NCBI RefSeq assembly: GCF_004027225.2
Contig: NC_044289.2
Location: 4,081,761 to 4,145,760, forward strand
Direction: 5' to 3'
Origin: Strigops habroptila
Taxonomy: Eukaryota > Chordata > Aves > Psittaciformes > Psittacidae
DNA length: 64,000 nt
In this document: piece by piece, positions 1-13,300 of the stretch
Layout: the number at the start of each line of letters is the position of its first letter
Numbering within the stretch: the stretch's first letter is position 1
Notes under the pieces: model-generated
Seen by the model: only the letters and a program-made list of their open reading frames with translations
What the model was told of the DNA's origin: nothing
Database searches by the model: none
Position numbers and translations under genes: made by a program

Positions 1-200
1 AGTCCAACCCCCCTGTCACTAGACCAGGTTGCTCAAAGCCCCATCCTTATATCCAACCTAAACCTGCCTTTTTTCCATTTAAAACCATTACCCCTTATCC
101 TGTCATTACAGGCCCTGGTAAAGTCTCTCTTAAGCTTTATTATAAGCCTCCTTTATATATTGAAAGGCTGCAATAAGGTCTCCCTGAGACCTTACTTACA
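1..200 (-). repeat. CR1 LINE fragment, minus orientation
   Basis: Phrases typical of the reverse complement of CR1 3' ends appear in order: agtccaaccccc, agaccaggttgctcaaagcc, aacctaaacctgcc, aaaccattaccccttatcct and ggctgcaataaggtctcc. A segment that usually lies between the first and second blocks is missing, so the copy has an internal deletion. It is cut by the window start. Confidence 0.85.
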
Positions 201-2763
201 CATAAGTTGCCCAGCATATTTGAGTATTTGTAATTAGAGAGGTGATATTCAGACTCAAACTAGCTCAGACTAACTTTAGCCAGCTGATGTTAAATAACTC
301 CCCCCGCAGACCATGAAAGTCTCTTGTCTGCACTGCTGTGTGATAAGAAATAACAAACAGAACCACCCCAGCTGCTCCCAGCTGCGTCCTTATTTTGCAG
401 GTTGTTCTCAAGTGTCATATGCTGAGAAGCTGTTGTCACCAGCTCTAAGCTGAGAATTGGAACTGGAGACAGTATTTTTAACGAAAAATAGTTATTTCCA
501 AGCCTGCTGCAGACAGTGGTTGTTGGGCACCCAGGAAAGCGATTTGCAGCCCATTCCCACTCTGCTTCTGGCACAGCAGGCTGAAATAAGAAGTTGCATG
601 CTAGATCTGATCTTTAAGACTTACTCAAATATGAAAAACTTCTTTCACTTCTCTTATGGTCCAGAGAGCGGAGCTGCAGACCAAGGCCAAGCGCAGTGTG
701 CCAGGAGTCCTTCCAGCCCAGGCATTGCCCACATCTGCAGAGTCCATGGATAATGACAAAGTGGGCCTTGGGGAGCAAAGGAGTTCATTGTGATGCTCCA
801 GACAGATACAGGATATGCAGCTAAGAGCCAGGCAACACTTGCCTGCTTAGCTGAAGAGAAAGATGAAAGGTTTGCCATGATAGGAACCTCTTACTCGCAG
901 TGCTGGTCCCAGAGTTCTGGTCTGCCAAGACAAAAGGACCATGTTATAGCTGGGAGTCCTGTACATGCACTGGATGAGGTGCAAATTCAGCTCCCTTTCA
1001 TCTTCCTCCCCTTCATGGGCCAGTCTTACCACAGAAGAGCTCAGCAGGCTTTCCTTTGCTGTTCATGGACCACAGAAACACTCCCCTTTCAGGAGGATCA
1101 AGCAGAGAAGAAGAGCTGAACAGTGTAGTTAGAAAATGTCTTTGCACAAAACAGGGTAGAAAGTCACTCGCTAAAAAAAGAGGAGGTGATGACCGCATAG
1201 GACCATGTGTCCCCAGTGCCAGCAGGCGGTCACTCAGCAGGACAGCATCCCTGTCTGAATCCAGAGCCACTCCTTACAGCAAGCACTTGCTGTAATGGCT
1301 CAGCTGTAGCAGCCCCACATGGCACAGTTGGAGTAAAACTGCCTTTCCTGCCTCAGCTCTTCACATGGGAGAGAGAATTTGCACCATCATTTAAGAAACG
1401 GAAAACCTCATAGTTTTGCATGTGACATGAGTGCTGTGGTTTGCAGGTGACATTTTCTAGCACGTACCAGAATGAAGGAGCAAGCAGCATCTTTCTAGCT
1501 TGCATCTCCCAGCTGAGATCAGCTCTCAAGCTAAGTGGTCTAATAGCATTTCTTCCATTTTTTTCTCTTTTCTCCTTCTTCGTCACCATACATGCAAACA
1601 ACCAACCTTACATTTTAATTGATCAGCAAGATACTGAATGCATCACGAAATGGAGGTGTTTGAAACCATAGCTGTAGCCCATCCTGTGCTGGGACATGGA
1701 CTGCTCTGCCAGGCAGGTCACGGCAACCTCTGTGCTTTCTCCAGAGGCTCCCAGACACCCCAGTCATTGCAGGAAGCAATTACCATTCCAGTGGGGGAGC
1801 TCTGCACTGGAAGCTGGATCCACACCATAACCTCACCCTACCATGTTGGCTAGACAAAGCATGACCTCCCCCTTCAGTGTGGGCAAAGATGCCTGGGTAT
1901 GGGCAGGAGGGATAAATACTGCCTTGGAATGGGCAGGTAGGTTCCATGTTGTGGAATGGGAATGATGCAAAATCTCTCCATACTGATATGCATGGTGAGC
2001 TCTTGTCTCTCCTTGTTCGCTATCAAGGGAATCCTGAGGGACCTGACTGCCCATCACCACTGTAGGTCTGTCTGCATCCACTGATGCAGGCTCCATAGTA
2101 GCAATTGGTACAAGTACATGGAGCTAATTGTCATTGTCCACCATTGGGCTTTCATTATGTATGCCTTGAAGGGTGTTAAGCAGCATGGGGCTGTCATTAG
2201 CTCTCCAGTTTGCAAGAAAAGTGACTGGCAGCTGGCAAGATTCACACTGACAGCAAAAAGGGTTCGCGACAAGGGCACTGGGGCAGAGGAGGGCTGTGTT
2301 CTGGGATACACCACAGAAGAATTTATTCCTCTCTATAGCAAACAGCATTGCCAGAAGCATTGCCTTGCTCAACAGACTCGGAAAAGGAACCAAATGCATA
2401 ATGTTCACACTGGCAGCAGTTGTCCATGGATCTGTCCCATGGCAGTGCACATCCTTGCTAGCGTTCAGGCTCAATGCTCTTCTGCATTCCCCTTAGCAGC
2501 TGAGTATGGGAGGATGGAGGATGAAAGGCAGCAAAGAAAACACATGTTCTGATCTGAAATTTCCTCCAGAGGAACATTCAGTGTAATCGCTGAGTGACAC
2601 CCTAATACCACGCTTGTTAGGCAAGCTTATGAACAGGCTAAGCTCCAGCTTCAGTAGGAATGATGTCTCTTGCTAGACCCTAAAAGGCAGTCCAAGGAAT
2701 TGCACAGCAAGACGTGAGCAGTGGGAGCATGTCTGTGCTCCTCTGGAGCTGTGATGAATACTC

Positions 2764-2911
2764 CTTCCCTGGCAGTGTTCAAGGCCAGGTTGGACAGAGC
2801 CTTGGGTGACATGGTCTAGTGTGTGGTGTCCCTGCCCATGTCAGGGGGGTTGGAACTAGGTGATCTTAAGGTCCTTTCCAACCTAAACCATTCTAGGATT
2901 CTATCATTCTA
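2764..2911 (+). repeat. CR1 LINE 3' end, plus orientation
   Basis: The copy carries the CR1 tail phrases ggcagtgttcaaggccaggt, tccctgcccatg, gttggaactaggtgatctt and aaggtcctttccaacc, ending in attctaggattctatcattc. It is 5'-truncated to about 150 bp, as is usual for CR1, and lies in a RALY intron in the sense direction. Confidence 0.9.
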
Positions 2912-3159
2912 TGTGCAGCCTATACTCCTTCAGCTCAGGTCAATCAGCAGACTGTTCACTTTGGATCCCTTTGCAAGCTCTTTATTTTGATGGTGAGTGG
3001 CCTGGCCTGTCCCATTTCTCTGTGAAGTCCCCTCATGCAGCATAAAAAAGCAACAGTTAGTAAGCTTGATCCTGCTGAGTTTCATGGCATATCCTGCAAG
3101 TCCTAAAGAGGCAAGAACTTAAATACCCCAGTTTGCAGTCACAGATCCATGAACCCCAA

Positions 3160-3267
3160 GCCCTAGAGCAACCTGGTGTAGTGGAAGGTATCCCTGCCCA
3201 TGGTAGGGGGGTGGAACTGGATGAGTTTTAAGGTCCCTTCCAACTCAAACCAGTCTAGGATTCTATA
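3160..3267 (+). repeat. CR1 LINE 3' end, plus orientation
   Basis: A second short CR1 tail (gagcaacctggtgtagtgga, then ggtggaactggatgag, then aaggtcccttccaactc) lies 250 bp after the previous one in the same orientation. It ends in ggattctata. Confidence 0.88.
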
Positions 3268-4247
3268 CAGACCTTCAAATACACCTGCACCTCAGGGACT
3301 GTAACTTGTGCCACCTGCTTAGCACAAGTCCCAGTGCTGTGGGGCAGCTTATGTCCAACCTCATGCAAATGGTGCTTTTTGTCTACAAATGGAAATCCTG
3401 TCTTGCTTGGCTGAGATCCAGCATGTCCAGAGATCTGACACCTATCTAGAAAGAAAGGTCCTGCAGAACAGGAAAAGTTTATGGCTCATTACAGAAGCCA
3501 GCAGGGAATTTGCGCACTCCTGGGCCAAGAAATGAAGAGGTGAGGCCTCGTGCTCTGATAGCTCACCTCACTGTGGTTCTGGGGCCACACTCAGCATTAG
3601 ATTGCCAGGCTCTCAGCAGCCTCCATGAAATTGGCTGTATCATGTTATTCTCACGTCAAAAGCACTGAGACCAAGGAGACAAATTTCCTCAGCAGATTAG
3701 AAGAGCTCATTTTTACCTCCTCTGGTAGAAAACGCTCCTCCAAGCTCAGCTGGGGTGGCTGCAGGCGTGTGCCTGCACCCTCTGCAGCTTTGAACACAGC
3801 CCAGGCCACAGTAATGCCCAGCTGGCTCATACTCAGCATTCAGTTTTGTCCTAGAAGGAGCAGAGGATAAATTGTTAGCAGTTAGCAGCATGCAGCAGTT
3901 CCATATACTGTCCGTGCCTTACCATGACAGCACCGAGTTCTCCTGAAAGCCTATCCTAAATTTTTGTGGTTGGGTTAGACCATGTGCAGGACTTTGACTT
4001 AAAATCTAAATGGCTTTCTAAAGGAAAAGGAAGAGGTTTGCCAAGTGCAAGAATGTATTTGCCTTTTCATGGGGGTCCATCCAGGCCCCAAACATCCTAA
4101 AAGTAGGTGGAAATGTGGTGGGAGGTGCGGAGGGGTTTGTTTCTGCTGATGGCAGGGCTGTGCACAGCCTCCCTAACTCCATGGTCAGGTATAGCTGCCG
4201 CTGAGCATGGACATGCCATGTCACACCTGCATGTCCGTTCATTGCAG

Positions 4248-4320
4248 ATATCAACATGGCCGGGGAACCTAAACCCAACAGACCTAAAGGGCTGAAGAGA
4301 GCAGCCTCCGCGTTGTACAG
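4248..4320 (+). CDS. RALY: RALY coding exon: RRM-linker junction and basic segment
   Basis: The acceptor is cattgcag and the donor is gtaggt at 4321. The 73-bp exon opens with two bases that finish an Asp codon and encodes INMAGEPKPNRPKGLKRAAS followed by ALY and a split Ser codon. In human RALY the same segment directly follows the last strand of the RRM. The start and end phases fit the next exon. Confidence 0.93.
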
Positions 4321-7300
4321 GTAGGTCTCCATTGTGCCGCCTCCCTGTTGGCGAGGTCTCGGGGCTGGTGTTTGTCTTCTGACTGTGGCTGATTTTCATT
4401 TTGCCCCTGGGCCACTGGCCACTGCTGCATGTTCAGATCTTCCCCCTCCATGTGCTTCTTGGCCTTTGCAATGTCCGTCAGTGCTAGGCTGCAGGGAGGA
4501 GAGCCAGCAAGAGGCATCAGCAGCAGAGCCAAGGTTGGCCAACACTTACGATGTTGTGGGACTCTGCCTGGGCATGGTCCAGCCTGTGAACTGTGTTGGA
4601 CCTGAAGGTCATTGGAGAAAGGCAGATAGTACCTGCTTTAGCCACATCAGAGGTCTTGAAAGAGGTGTAACAAGAGGAGTGCTCCTCTCCAGCCCCAGCT
4701 TCCCCAGCTGGGAGTAGGAGTGGGGCACAGTGGCACATGCTGGGTGTTAGGGGAGAACAGGGAGCAGGGATAATTTAGGGAAAGATGCTGGAGAAAGGGT
4801 CAAGAGAAAAGTGACAGGGAAAGGGAGAGAAGAAAGGAAGAAAGTGGGAAGCCCTGGGGGCAGCAAATGGAACTGGACTGAGGAGGTGGCCAGCAGAAGC
4901 CCCAAGGGAGGCTGTGCAGTGGAGCAGTGACCAAGGGATCAAGGGAATGGGAGAGACAAGTGGGATGTGGACTAGGTTTGTGGGAGATGTGATGTGTTAC
5001 AGATATCAGAGTGAGCTTTCAGTGCCACTATTGCCAGCTCTAGAGACTTGATATCAAGATTTTTCATAAGAAGTAAAGATTTTCCTTTAAGCCCAGAGTC
5101 TGGAGTCATGGGAATATGGGAGAAAGTCAAGTTCTTGTTCCTGTGGTTGCAGAAGGGAAAACTTGAAAAGATATTTGGAGAGTACCCTGCAGGTTCAACA
5201 ACCAAAACCAAATAACAAGACCCCAAAATGTGTTCTATTTACAAATTCTCATTATTTTTAGGCCAGTCTCATGGTATGGAGACTGGGGCACTGAGTCAGG
5301 ATTTAGAAGGTGTGACATTGGAAAGAAAAGACTAAAATCAGTCTCAGGATTATTGGTGGGTATAATAAGAAAGGAAATCATAGGAGAACTGGAGGGTTTT
5401 CTACAAAAAGAAAAAAAAGTGAGAGGGATAAAGAGAAATGAAAAAAACCTATGATTCAGACTCAGCCTGGCCACAAAATGGCAAACCTCAGTGGTGGCAG
5501 TGCTCTTCTGGCATAGGTATACCCACCAGTGCTTCAGCCACCTCCTACCACCACCTGCATCTGTGAGACCTTCCACAGAGCTCTCAGCTGAGCTCTTCCT
5601 TTGCAGCTTTCACCAGGCAAAGTTTTCCCCCCACCCTGGGCCAGCTTGCACCTTCACCAGAGCTTGGCCCTCTTGATCCACTTGGCTCTGCGTTACCCGT
5701 GCTGATCTATGGAAACAGAGATTACACAAATCTTGCTATATAGCTGCACGTATACAGCTTACGTGGTGCTGTTAGCCATAATGCAAATCAATTCATTACA
5801 TACATCTTACAGCAAAGAGCGTTTCATTTACTATTCATCCATGCCTTGACTGCTAATCCATTGCTGCTGGAATGACCAATATTTCAAACTTCCAGGCTGC
5901 CATGTAGATGAAGAGATGCAAACATCTCTCGTTCGCTGCCTCCCACAAAGACAAATATGCTAAAATACAGGCCAGAGAACTACACTATTCTGAGCTTCAG
6001 CAATATTTCATCCCAGATTGGCTGTCAGATTTAAACTTTGCCATCTGGACCAGCAGAACTTACGGTATCTCCTGGGCAGCAGGGAATCCAGGTTTGCAGT
6101 GAGCCATGGTTATAGCATCCCTAATCATCATAGATTTTCCTAAATGTTAGACTTAAGAATCACAGCACTATAACTTACAGAAATGCTGTGTTAAAACACG
6201 TAAGATTCTTTTTTTCAGAGGTTGGATTTTACTTTGCCTCACTCCAAGTCTGTATGAGAGAGTCGAGGGGAAGGGAAATCTCATTTTGGACATAGAGGAG
6301 GCAACAATCTTGACAGTTGTACTTGATCCACCAGCCCAGGGGTGTATCTAGGTGTTTAATAGAAATCCTTTGGGAGGTAGCCTCCCGTCTACCTCCAATA
6401 GGTAAAACATACACTCAGTTTCGTGCCATCATAAATTTTCTTAGGTCTCTCCACAAGAGGCACCTTTAGTTGATAGAAGACCTTGCTGTCATCACTGCTG
6501 TCCCTTTCTCCCTCTGGATCTCCAGGGCCACCCTCCCTCTGCCTCTGGCATTTGCCAGAGCATCCCTTTGCACATGGGAAGTCCCCTGGGTGCTCCTGCC
6601 TGGCACTCCAGCTACCACTGCTGAACACAGATGTGCCTGGAGATACTGCAGATGAGTTAGGAGGATGGCTGGAAAATGAACTTGTGTTTTGGCCATGCCC
6701 CCCGGGTATTCACATACCGTGTCTCAAAACCTCTTGCCTTCAGGCAGCATTTTTTTTGCCTGCATAGCAAATGTCTGGACGAGATTTCCTGGGGCATTTT
6801 GTGCTGCATTCGGTTCAGTGTCCATGATCCCTCTGTCCTGTGAGCTGGCTGCTTGTTGCTGTGAGCTGGGAAGGGAAGGTAGCTCTGCCCCAGGGCAGTG
6901 GGAGCTGCCAGTGCTGCAGGTGACCTTTGGAAGTACAAATCTCTGCCCTTCCCCATAATGCTGGTACTAATGTTGCTCTGTAGCCAAAAGGACAATGAGG
7001 ACAACCTAAGCAAGAACTGCGAGAGCAACCGAGCGTCTGGCAGCTCAGTGGCCCGAGGAACTGTCTCTGAAATGATGACAGACACAAACCACTGCTGACT
7101 TACTTTCACAGCTTACAGATGCAAGTGGATGATGTCCTCCTTCCAGCTCAGGTGGCATTCACATCCCTTGTTATTCCCATTATGATCTCTGCAGAAAGCT
7201 GGTGTCAGCCCACCTCCAAACAGATCCATGTCTCAGCAGCGGTGCTGGGAGCAGTAACACCCCAGCAAGCCCCAATGCCAAATCCACGCAAACAGGGCTG

Positions 7301-10300
7301 AGAAACAACCACAGGGCTGAGGAGGAGGTGGGCAGTGGTACCCAAATCCAGCAGACCCAACACTGGCAGTAAGGATGTGCACACTGTCCCAGCCTACAGC
7401 AGCCCCACTGCAGCCCTGGCATCTTGGAAATGCTGGACTTCCTTCCCATATTTCTCTCCCAGCTTCCCGCAGTCCTGGCTATTTGCAGGAAGGAATCTCA
7501 CACCAGATACACAGGATCAGAAAAGCTTACTGTTTGATCAATGCCAGAGTTTCCAAGTGGTTTTCCAACAGATATTATTCCTATATCGCTATAATGAAGG
7601 TTGTGCAACCATTAGTAGAAGGATGTGAGCTGAGCACAACGTGTTACTTGTGATTATCAGTGTGGGGCTGTCAGGCAGTAGTTAAAAGCACAGACACTCA
7701 AATGTAAGTTTGGTCTTCAGGTACATGCTCAGAAATGGCACCACAAATGTCATGTAAAGGCAGCACATGTGAACAGTTGCCCTTCAATGATGAATATTTG
7801 GATTTTGAACCTTTGAATCATTAATAAATGTTCTATAACTACTAAAGAAAACCAAAGCAGAAGAAATGCATCAGGAGGTGGAAGCATTGTGTTACTTGGC
7901 ACAGCCTTACAGCCTTCTGCTGCTTCTCACTCTGGCTGTCCCTGCTTGATTTTTAAAGGGTGCAGTGTCACAAACTGATTGAAAACTGGCAAAAATGATT
8001 CCTGTACACCAAGGAAGACCTGCCAGGTCACTGACAAATGATCCATCAGCCTCAGAAAGGTTTATCCTCGTGCAGTGAAATTGTCAGGCACAAGATGTCC
8101 AGATAAATCATCCACACTAGGGCATTCACGTTCACTGGGGTGTTTTCCTGCATGCATGTTGGAAGACCTGACTTTGCTCAATGCCTGATTCTAAGAATGC
8201 TGGCAAAAGCACCCTGCCACTGCCTCCCTGGCATCATCAAGCCTTGACCTGACTGACATGTTACAGCAGGGTCATTCAGTCACAGACTTCCAAAAATCCC
8301 TTGTTTCAACCTACTGCCTTCCTTGAGGGCTGTCTCATGGTTACCACTGTTAGCAGAACTGCCAGAGGCTGAGATCAGAGGATTTGCATTCCCACATCAC
8401 AGTGAATCTAAGGGTGGATTCATCTCACGTGAGTTCAGCCCTCTGTGCTGTCAAGGCTTTTACATGGTCTGGTTGTCTGGACTGCCTTTATGCTTGCTGC
8501 ATAAAAAAACCAGTTCTTCATCTGACAGTGTTTTAGATGTTTGCCTTTAAATGTGATGTACCATGACCTGAAACTGCCTCTTTCTCCTGAGGCTTGGATT
8601 TATCTCTTTACATTCCCAGTGTCTGAAGCCAAATGAGATGAATCCCACTGGTTTTGGGAAGTCCCTCCGGGATAATTATGCCCCTAATTCCTTTTGAAAT
8701 GGATGGAAGTGTCTTCTGAGGATTCAGGGCTAAGGCAGGAGTCCCACACACACATTTTTGCTTTTCACCTGCAAATATTAGTAGATGCTCTTGGACCCAC
8801 TGCCCTGCAGATCAGGCTTGTTGTAAGCCAACTCCACTGCCTCTGTAAAGAAGCTGCAAAACTGGGCCAGTAGCAACTTCCATGAGGAAAACACAAGGCT
8901 GCCCAGCTTTGCTCACACATCCCTCTGCAAACAGTGTAATAACGTTTACGGTGTTTAGTAGCAACTTCATATCCCAAACTTCTGTTTTGACTAGTCTTGA
9001 AAAAGGCTTAGGGCTTCACCTGGGGTTTTAGGCTTCTCCATCCTTCTCCAGCACACACCAGGTTGGATCTACAGTACCTGAGGCCGGGCTTCATCCTATT
9101 GGTGCTGGAGTCGAGCACAGGAGTGAGGCAGAGGTGCCCAAACGCCGCAGGGCAGGGTCGGTGCTGGAGATGAAGGGTGCCCACCCCATTTGCGTCTTCA
9201 TTCCTTGTTCCTACATGCAGGGCTTTGCCTGGGAAAGTGTTGACAGCAGCAGGGCAATGCCCATGCGATAGGGTTGCAGCTCCTCTCCATCCCTGTCTCC
9301 CCAGGGAGCCAGCCTTGGGCTAAGCCCGTGGTGCCCACAGCTCTACCAGCGGGGCTCCCACCAGGGAGCTGGCTCAGAAGAAAAGCAGCTCAGACCAGGA
9401 GAGTCAATAGGGTGAGAAAAAAGGAGTCTGGGCATGTCAGAATTCCGCCAAATGCCCCCAAGCTTCGTGTTGTTTATGAGCAAACAGTCTAAAGCTGCTG
9501 CATGGTCTCTAAACCACAGCAAACTTCCCAGCAAGAGCAAGAGCACATGGAGGGAATTTTTGCCATGAATAAAGACATCGTTTCATCCCACTTGAAGTCT
9601 GTCTGGGAGCTGCAGATTGATGCCACTGTTTTCTCTTGGCTGTGGCTACAGAGAGCATTGGCTCCAGTGCGCTAGTGGAAGTACCCAGAAGCAGTTCCCC
9701 AGAGCCTGTCAGGATTGACAAATACTACAAAATTGCAGCAATTTCATTTGAGTTGCATCTAAGGGAAAAAAAGAAATGAAGAGGGGAGGTCTGAAAGCAC
9801 AGAAACACCCTAATTCCATTTTCCTTTCAGATTACTTCCTATTTTGATTGTATTCTGTGTTTATTGGATTCAAACAGAACTGGAGTCCAACATCCTTGGT
9901 GATCAGAATAGATTGGCAGGCTGAGGGCAGGTGTGTTCTTGGAGAATTTCTGTATTTCCAGGTTTCATCCCAGGTTAGAACAAGAATCAAGTTAGCAGTC
10001 ATGAAAATCTCCATGAAAATACATTTCTTCATTCCATACAGCCCACCTCCTCTGCCGTACAAACAGGCTGGTTATATTCCAGCAAGAGCTGGAATTCTCT
10101 TTCCCTTTCAATTTAGAAAAGCACACAAGGGAGAAACTGCAGATCATGCAGAGGTTGAGACAGAAGGCTGCCAGGATATTCACTTCTCCTCTGTGAGCTC
10201 AGCAGAAACATTGTCTGTGAGTCAGATCAGAAGGGGAGGATTCCAGGGCTGAAATGATGTTGAAACTCAGATCTGTGCTGCAACTGTCAGCAAAATGGCT

Positions 10301-13300
10301 GTTATCCATCATGGAACTGAAATCAGAAGGCTTATGGTGATAACATCTCCATAGTCACATCCTACCACCACCACACTTAAAGTCAGCGTGGCAGTGCATG
10401 GTGGTAGCATCAAACCCCAGAAGAGGCAGTAGGTACAAATGGTGGCTTGTTGCCTTTAACCCCTTGCACCAACTGTCTTCAGCCCCAGAGGACACCCGGC
10501 TGGCGTCTCCAACCATCCAAAGTGTGCTTCAGGTACCCATAAGGTGTAGGCTGACTCTCCACATGCTGCCACAGGCTGCTGGGGAACCTAAGGAGCATCC
10601 AAGGACCATGGCAAAAATACATTTAAGAAACCAGCCAGTTACTGAAACAACATGGGGTGGGAGGCCCAGTGCCAGCAGAGCCAGGAGAGGCACCCTGGGT
10701 GAAGCCGGGAATTTCTGGTCCAAACCATGCTTCCCATCAGCCATCCTGAGCAGCCTCACATTCTTCTTGTCACTTCTTGCCTAAGATGCAGGACACCAGG
10801 TTTACTCTCAGCTACGTACTTGAGTGCTCATCCTGCCCTCTCCCCATGCCCTGGTTTCTCCTGGCTCTGAGTCCTTCCTTCTCCCCATCAATCTTTCTTT
10901 CTTCCCATTAGATTTTCCCTTTTTTTTTTTTTTTTTTTTTTTTATAAGCCACTTCAGACGGTTTCATGATGTTGGACAGACTCTTTGCTTTCAAGGGTTG
11001 CAATAACCATTCTCTTTGTTCAGAGCAGAGAGGAGGGAACATCAGCATAACTTCTTATTTCACCAGCATTAATTCAGCCAGCAGCACACAAGGGAACCAG
11101 ATGCTGTGTTCAGCTGGGGGTAGCTGGTACATTCAGCAGTGTTGCTCTTCCCCACTGCTGAGAGCATGCTGGGGCATCAGGCAGCGCCAGAGTAGGTCTT
11201 GTCTCTGAAGAGCTGGGATTACCCACTCTAACCACCTGGTTTGTGTTGCCTCGCGAAGAACCAGCTGCCACAAGAGAGAAAGCTGTTACTGGGTCTCCAG
11301 GGTGTGGGGAATGCATTGCTCCAACTTTAGGTTAAGATGCAGTTAAAGCTTAACAAAAGAGGACATGGGTAATGTCTTACTGGGTTTAAACATCTTCACT
11401 AGCGGAGGTGTTAAATTAATAAATACCCTCTTCTTCCTGACATCTCCCTATTCTATATTGTATTAAAAACAAATCATATGAGAGTGGCAGCAGAGCAGTG
11501 TCCGCCTGACACGGTCCTGCTGTGCTAAAGATAGGATGGAGGGATGTCAGCAATGCCAAGAGAACATTTCAGCTGAGACTCTACAGACACAACACCTTTG
11601 CTGTACTTTCAACTCCTCTCCGTGGCTGGCCAGGGATGGAGGGCTGGTCCCTGCTCCCCAGGCTTGGAGCTCATGGACGTTTCTCCCCACCCAGTTTGTA
11701 GGTTTTAATCCACCCCATATATGTTGCTCTGCCTTGAGATAACCAGGTTAACACTCTGCTGCCAACATCACCCTGTCCAGTGCGTTCAGCTGCCCCAAAT
11801 CACAGACTGGTTTGGGTTGGAAGGGACCTTAAGGCTCGTCCAGTTCCAATCCCCTGCCATGGGCAGGGACACCTTCCGCTAGAGCAGGTTGCTCAAGGCC
11901 CCAAATCTTTCTCCTGGGCTCAGCCAACCTCCAGCCAGCTGGAAGGACAGGAACTCCCCTATGGAGGGGGAATAAATAAAGGACCTGGGAGGCTCAGCAG
12001 GCAATGAGGGGAGTAATAATAATAAATTGCCAGCAGTAATTAACGTGTGCTATCCTGCCTGTGTCTCTGCAGCGGCTACGACTTCGACTATGACTATTAC
12101 AGGGACGACTTCTATGACAGGTGAGCAGGGGAGGCATCAGGGTTTTTCTATGGGGCAGGATCTTCCCTACAGCAAGGTGGGGCAGAGGGTGGTCCAGCCC
12201 AGCCCAGGTCAGTGGGGTCCGATGGCCAGCCTGTGCCCTGGCTCACCACCAGCACTGCTTGGGCTCTGGTTGTGCCACCTAATCACCGGCACACGGTGCT
12301 GCTGGGGGTGCTGCAGGGCTGCTTCAGCCCCTGCCTCATCCTTCCATCCCACTCCAGGCTCTTCGAGTACCGGGGCCGAGTCTCCCCGGTGCCCAGGGTG
12401 GTACCTGTGAAGCGGCCGCGGGTCACCATCCCGCTCGTGCGGCGCGTGAAGGCCACACTCCCCGTCAAGCTCTTCGCCAGGTCGGCTGCCATCGCCAACA
12501 GCTCGGCCAAGCTGAAGTGTGAGTATGTGCATGTGGAGACTGGGGTGCACACAGACCTCCCATCCCCAGGCATCCACACACGGGGCCAGATGCTCCTGGG
12601 GAAAACCTTAAAAAAACCAAAAACATCTGGAAACAATAGCCCAAGAGAGGACTTTTCAGAAGCCCACAGGCTGTGAATGCGGCAGGGGAAGATGCGAGTA
12701 CAACCGGAATGTACCAAAGCCTGGTGTCAGCTTCCACAACGTGCCTGGATAATGGACACGCAGGCTTTTTGGGGTGCAAAGCACCAGCTGTCCCTGCCAG
12801 TGCCATAACAGGCAGCAGGGCAGCAAGGGCTGGCGATGGAGGAGAGCCACGTTGCTGCTCCATGCAAAGCCAACCCCCCCCACCTGCCCACCAAGCCTGT
12901 GTTAGCTGTGTGCCCTGCACACCCCTCACCATGGCTCCTTCCAGCATAGACAAGCTCAGATACGTGTGAGGATCACCACACATTGACCCCAGGGATGCAA
13001 GGAATCTATTTCTAGCATGGGGTTTCTAGTTGAGTTTTTAACCTGCTCAGCAAGGTGTCTTGGGGCTGGCAGAGGGGTGAGGGAGGCACTTTGGGTGCTC
13101 TGCAGGGCACTAAAAATGCCTTTTTTCCCTTCCTTTCTCCAAGTGAAGTGCAGCGAGCTGCAGACAATCAAAACTGAGCTGACGCAGATCAAATCCAACA
13201 TTGATGCTCTCCTGGGCCGACTGGAGCAGATAGCTGAAGAACAGAAGGTGTCCACAGGTCAGTTGGGTGCATGCAGATGCCTCAGGGCCAGTTTAAGAAC

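Larger units (their letters stand above)
1..4247 (+). other. RALY intron (upstream part truncated by window)
   Basis: No RRM-coding exon of RALY was found here in any frame, so the stretch up to the acceptor at 4247 is intronic. It holds three CR1 fragments (1-200, 2764-2911, 3160-3267) and no other recognisable feature. Confidence 0.7.
4321..12072 (+). other. RALY intron, 7.75 kb
   Basis: This intron lies between the DINMAGEPK exon and the 48-bp exon. It holds a purine-rich tract near 4795-4850, an A-rich stretch near 5400-5450, a 24-base T run at 10920-10943 and a CR1 tail at 11799-11903. I see no other exon or RNA gene. Confidence 0.7.

Noticed and set aside
12209..12983. Open frames of 122-172 codons on the minus strand
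   Set aside because: They overlap the RALY exon at 12358-12518 on the opposite strand and continue into GC-rich intron; no homology is seen.
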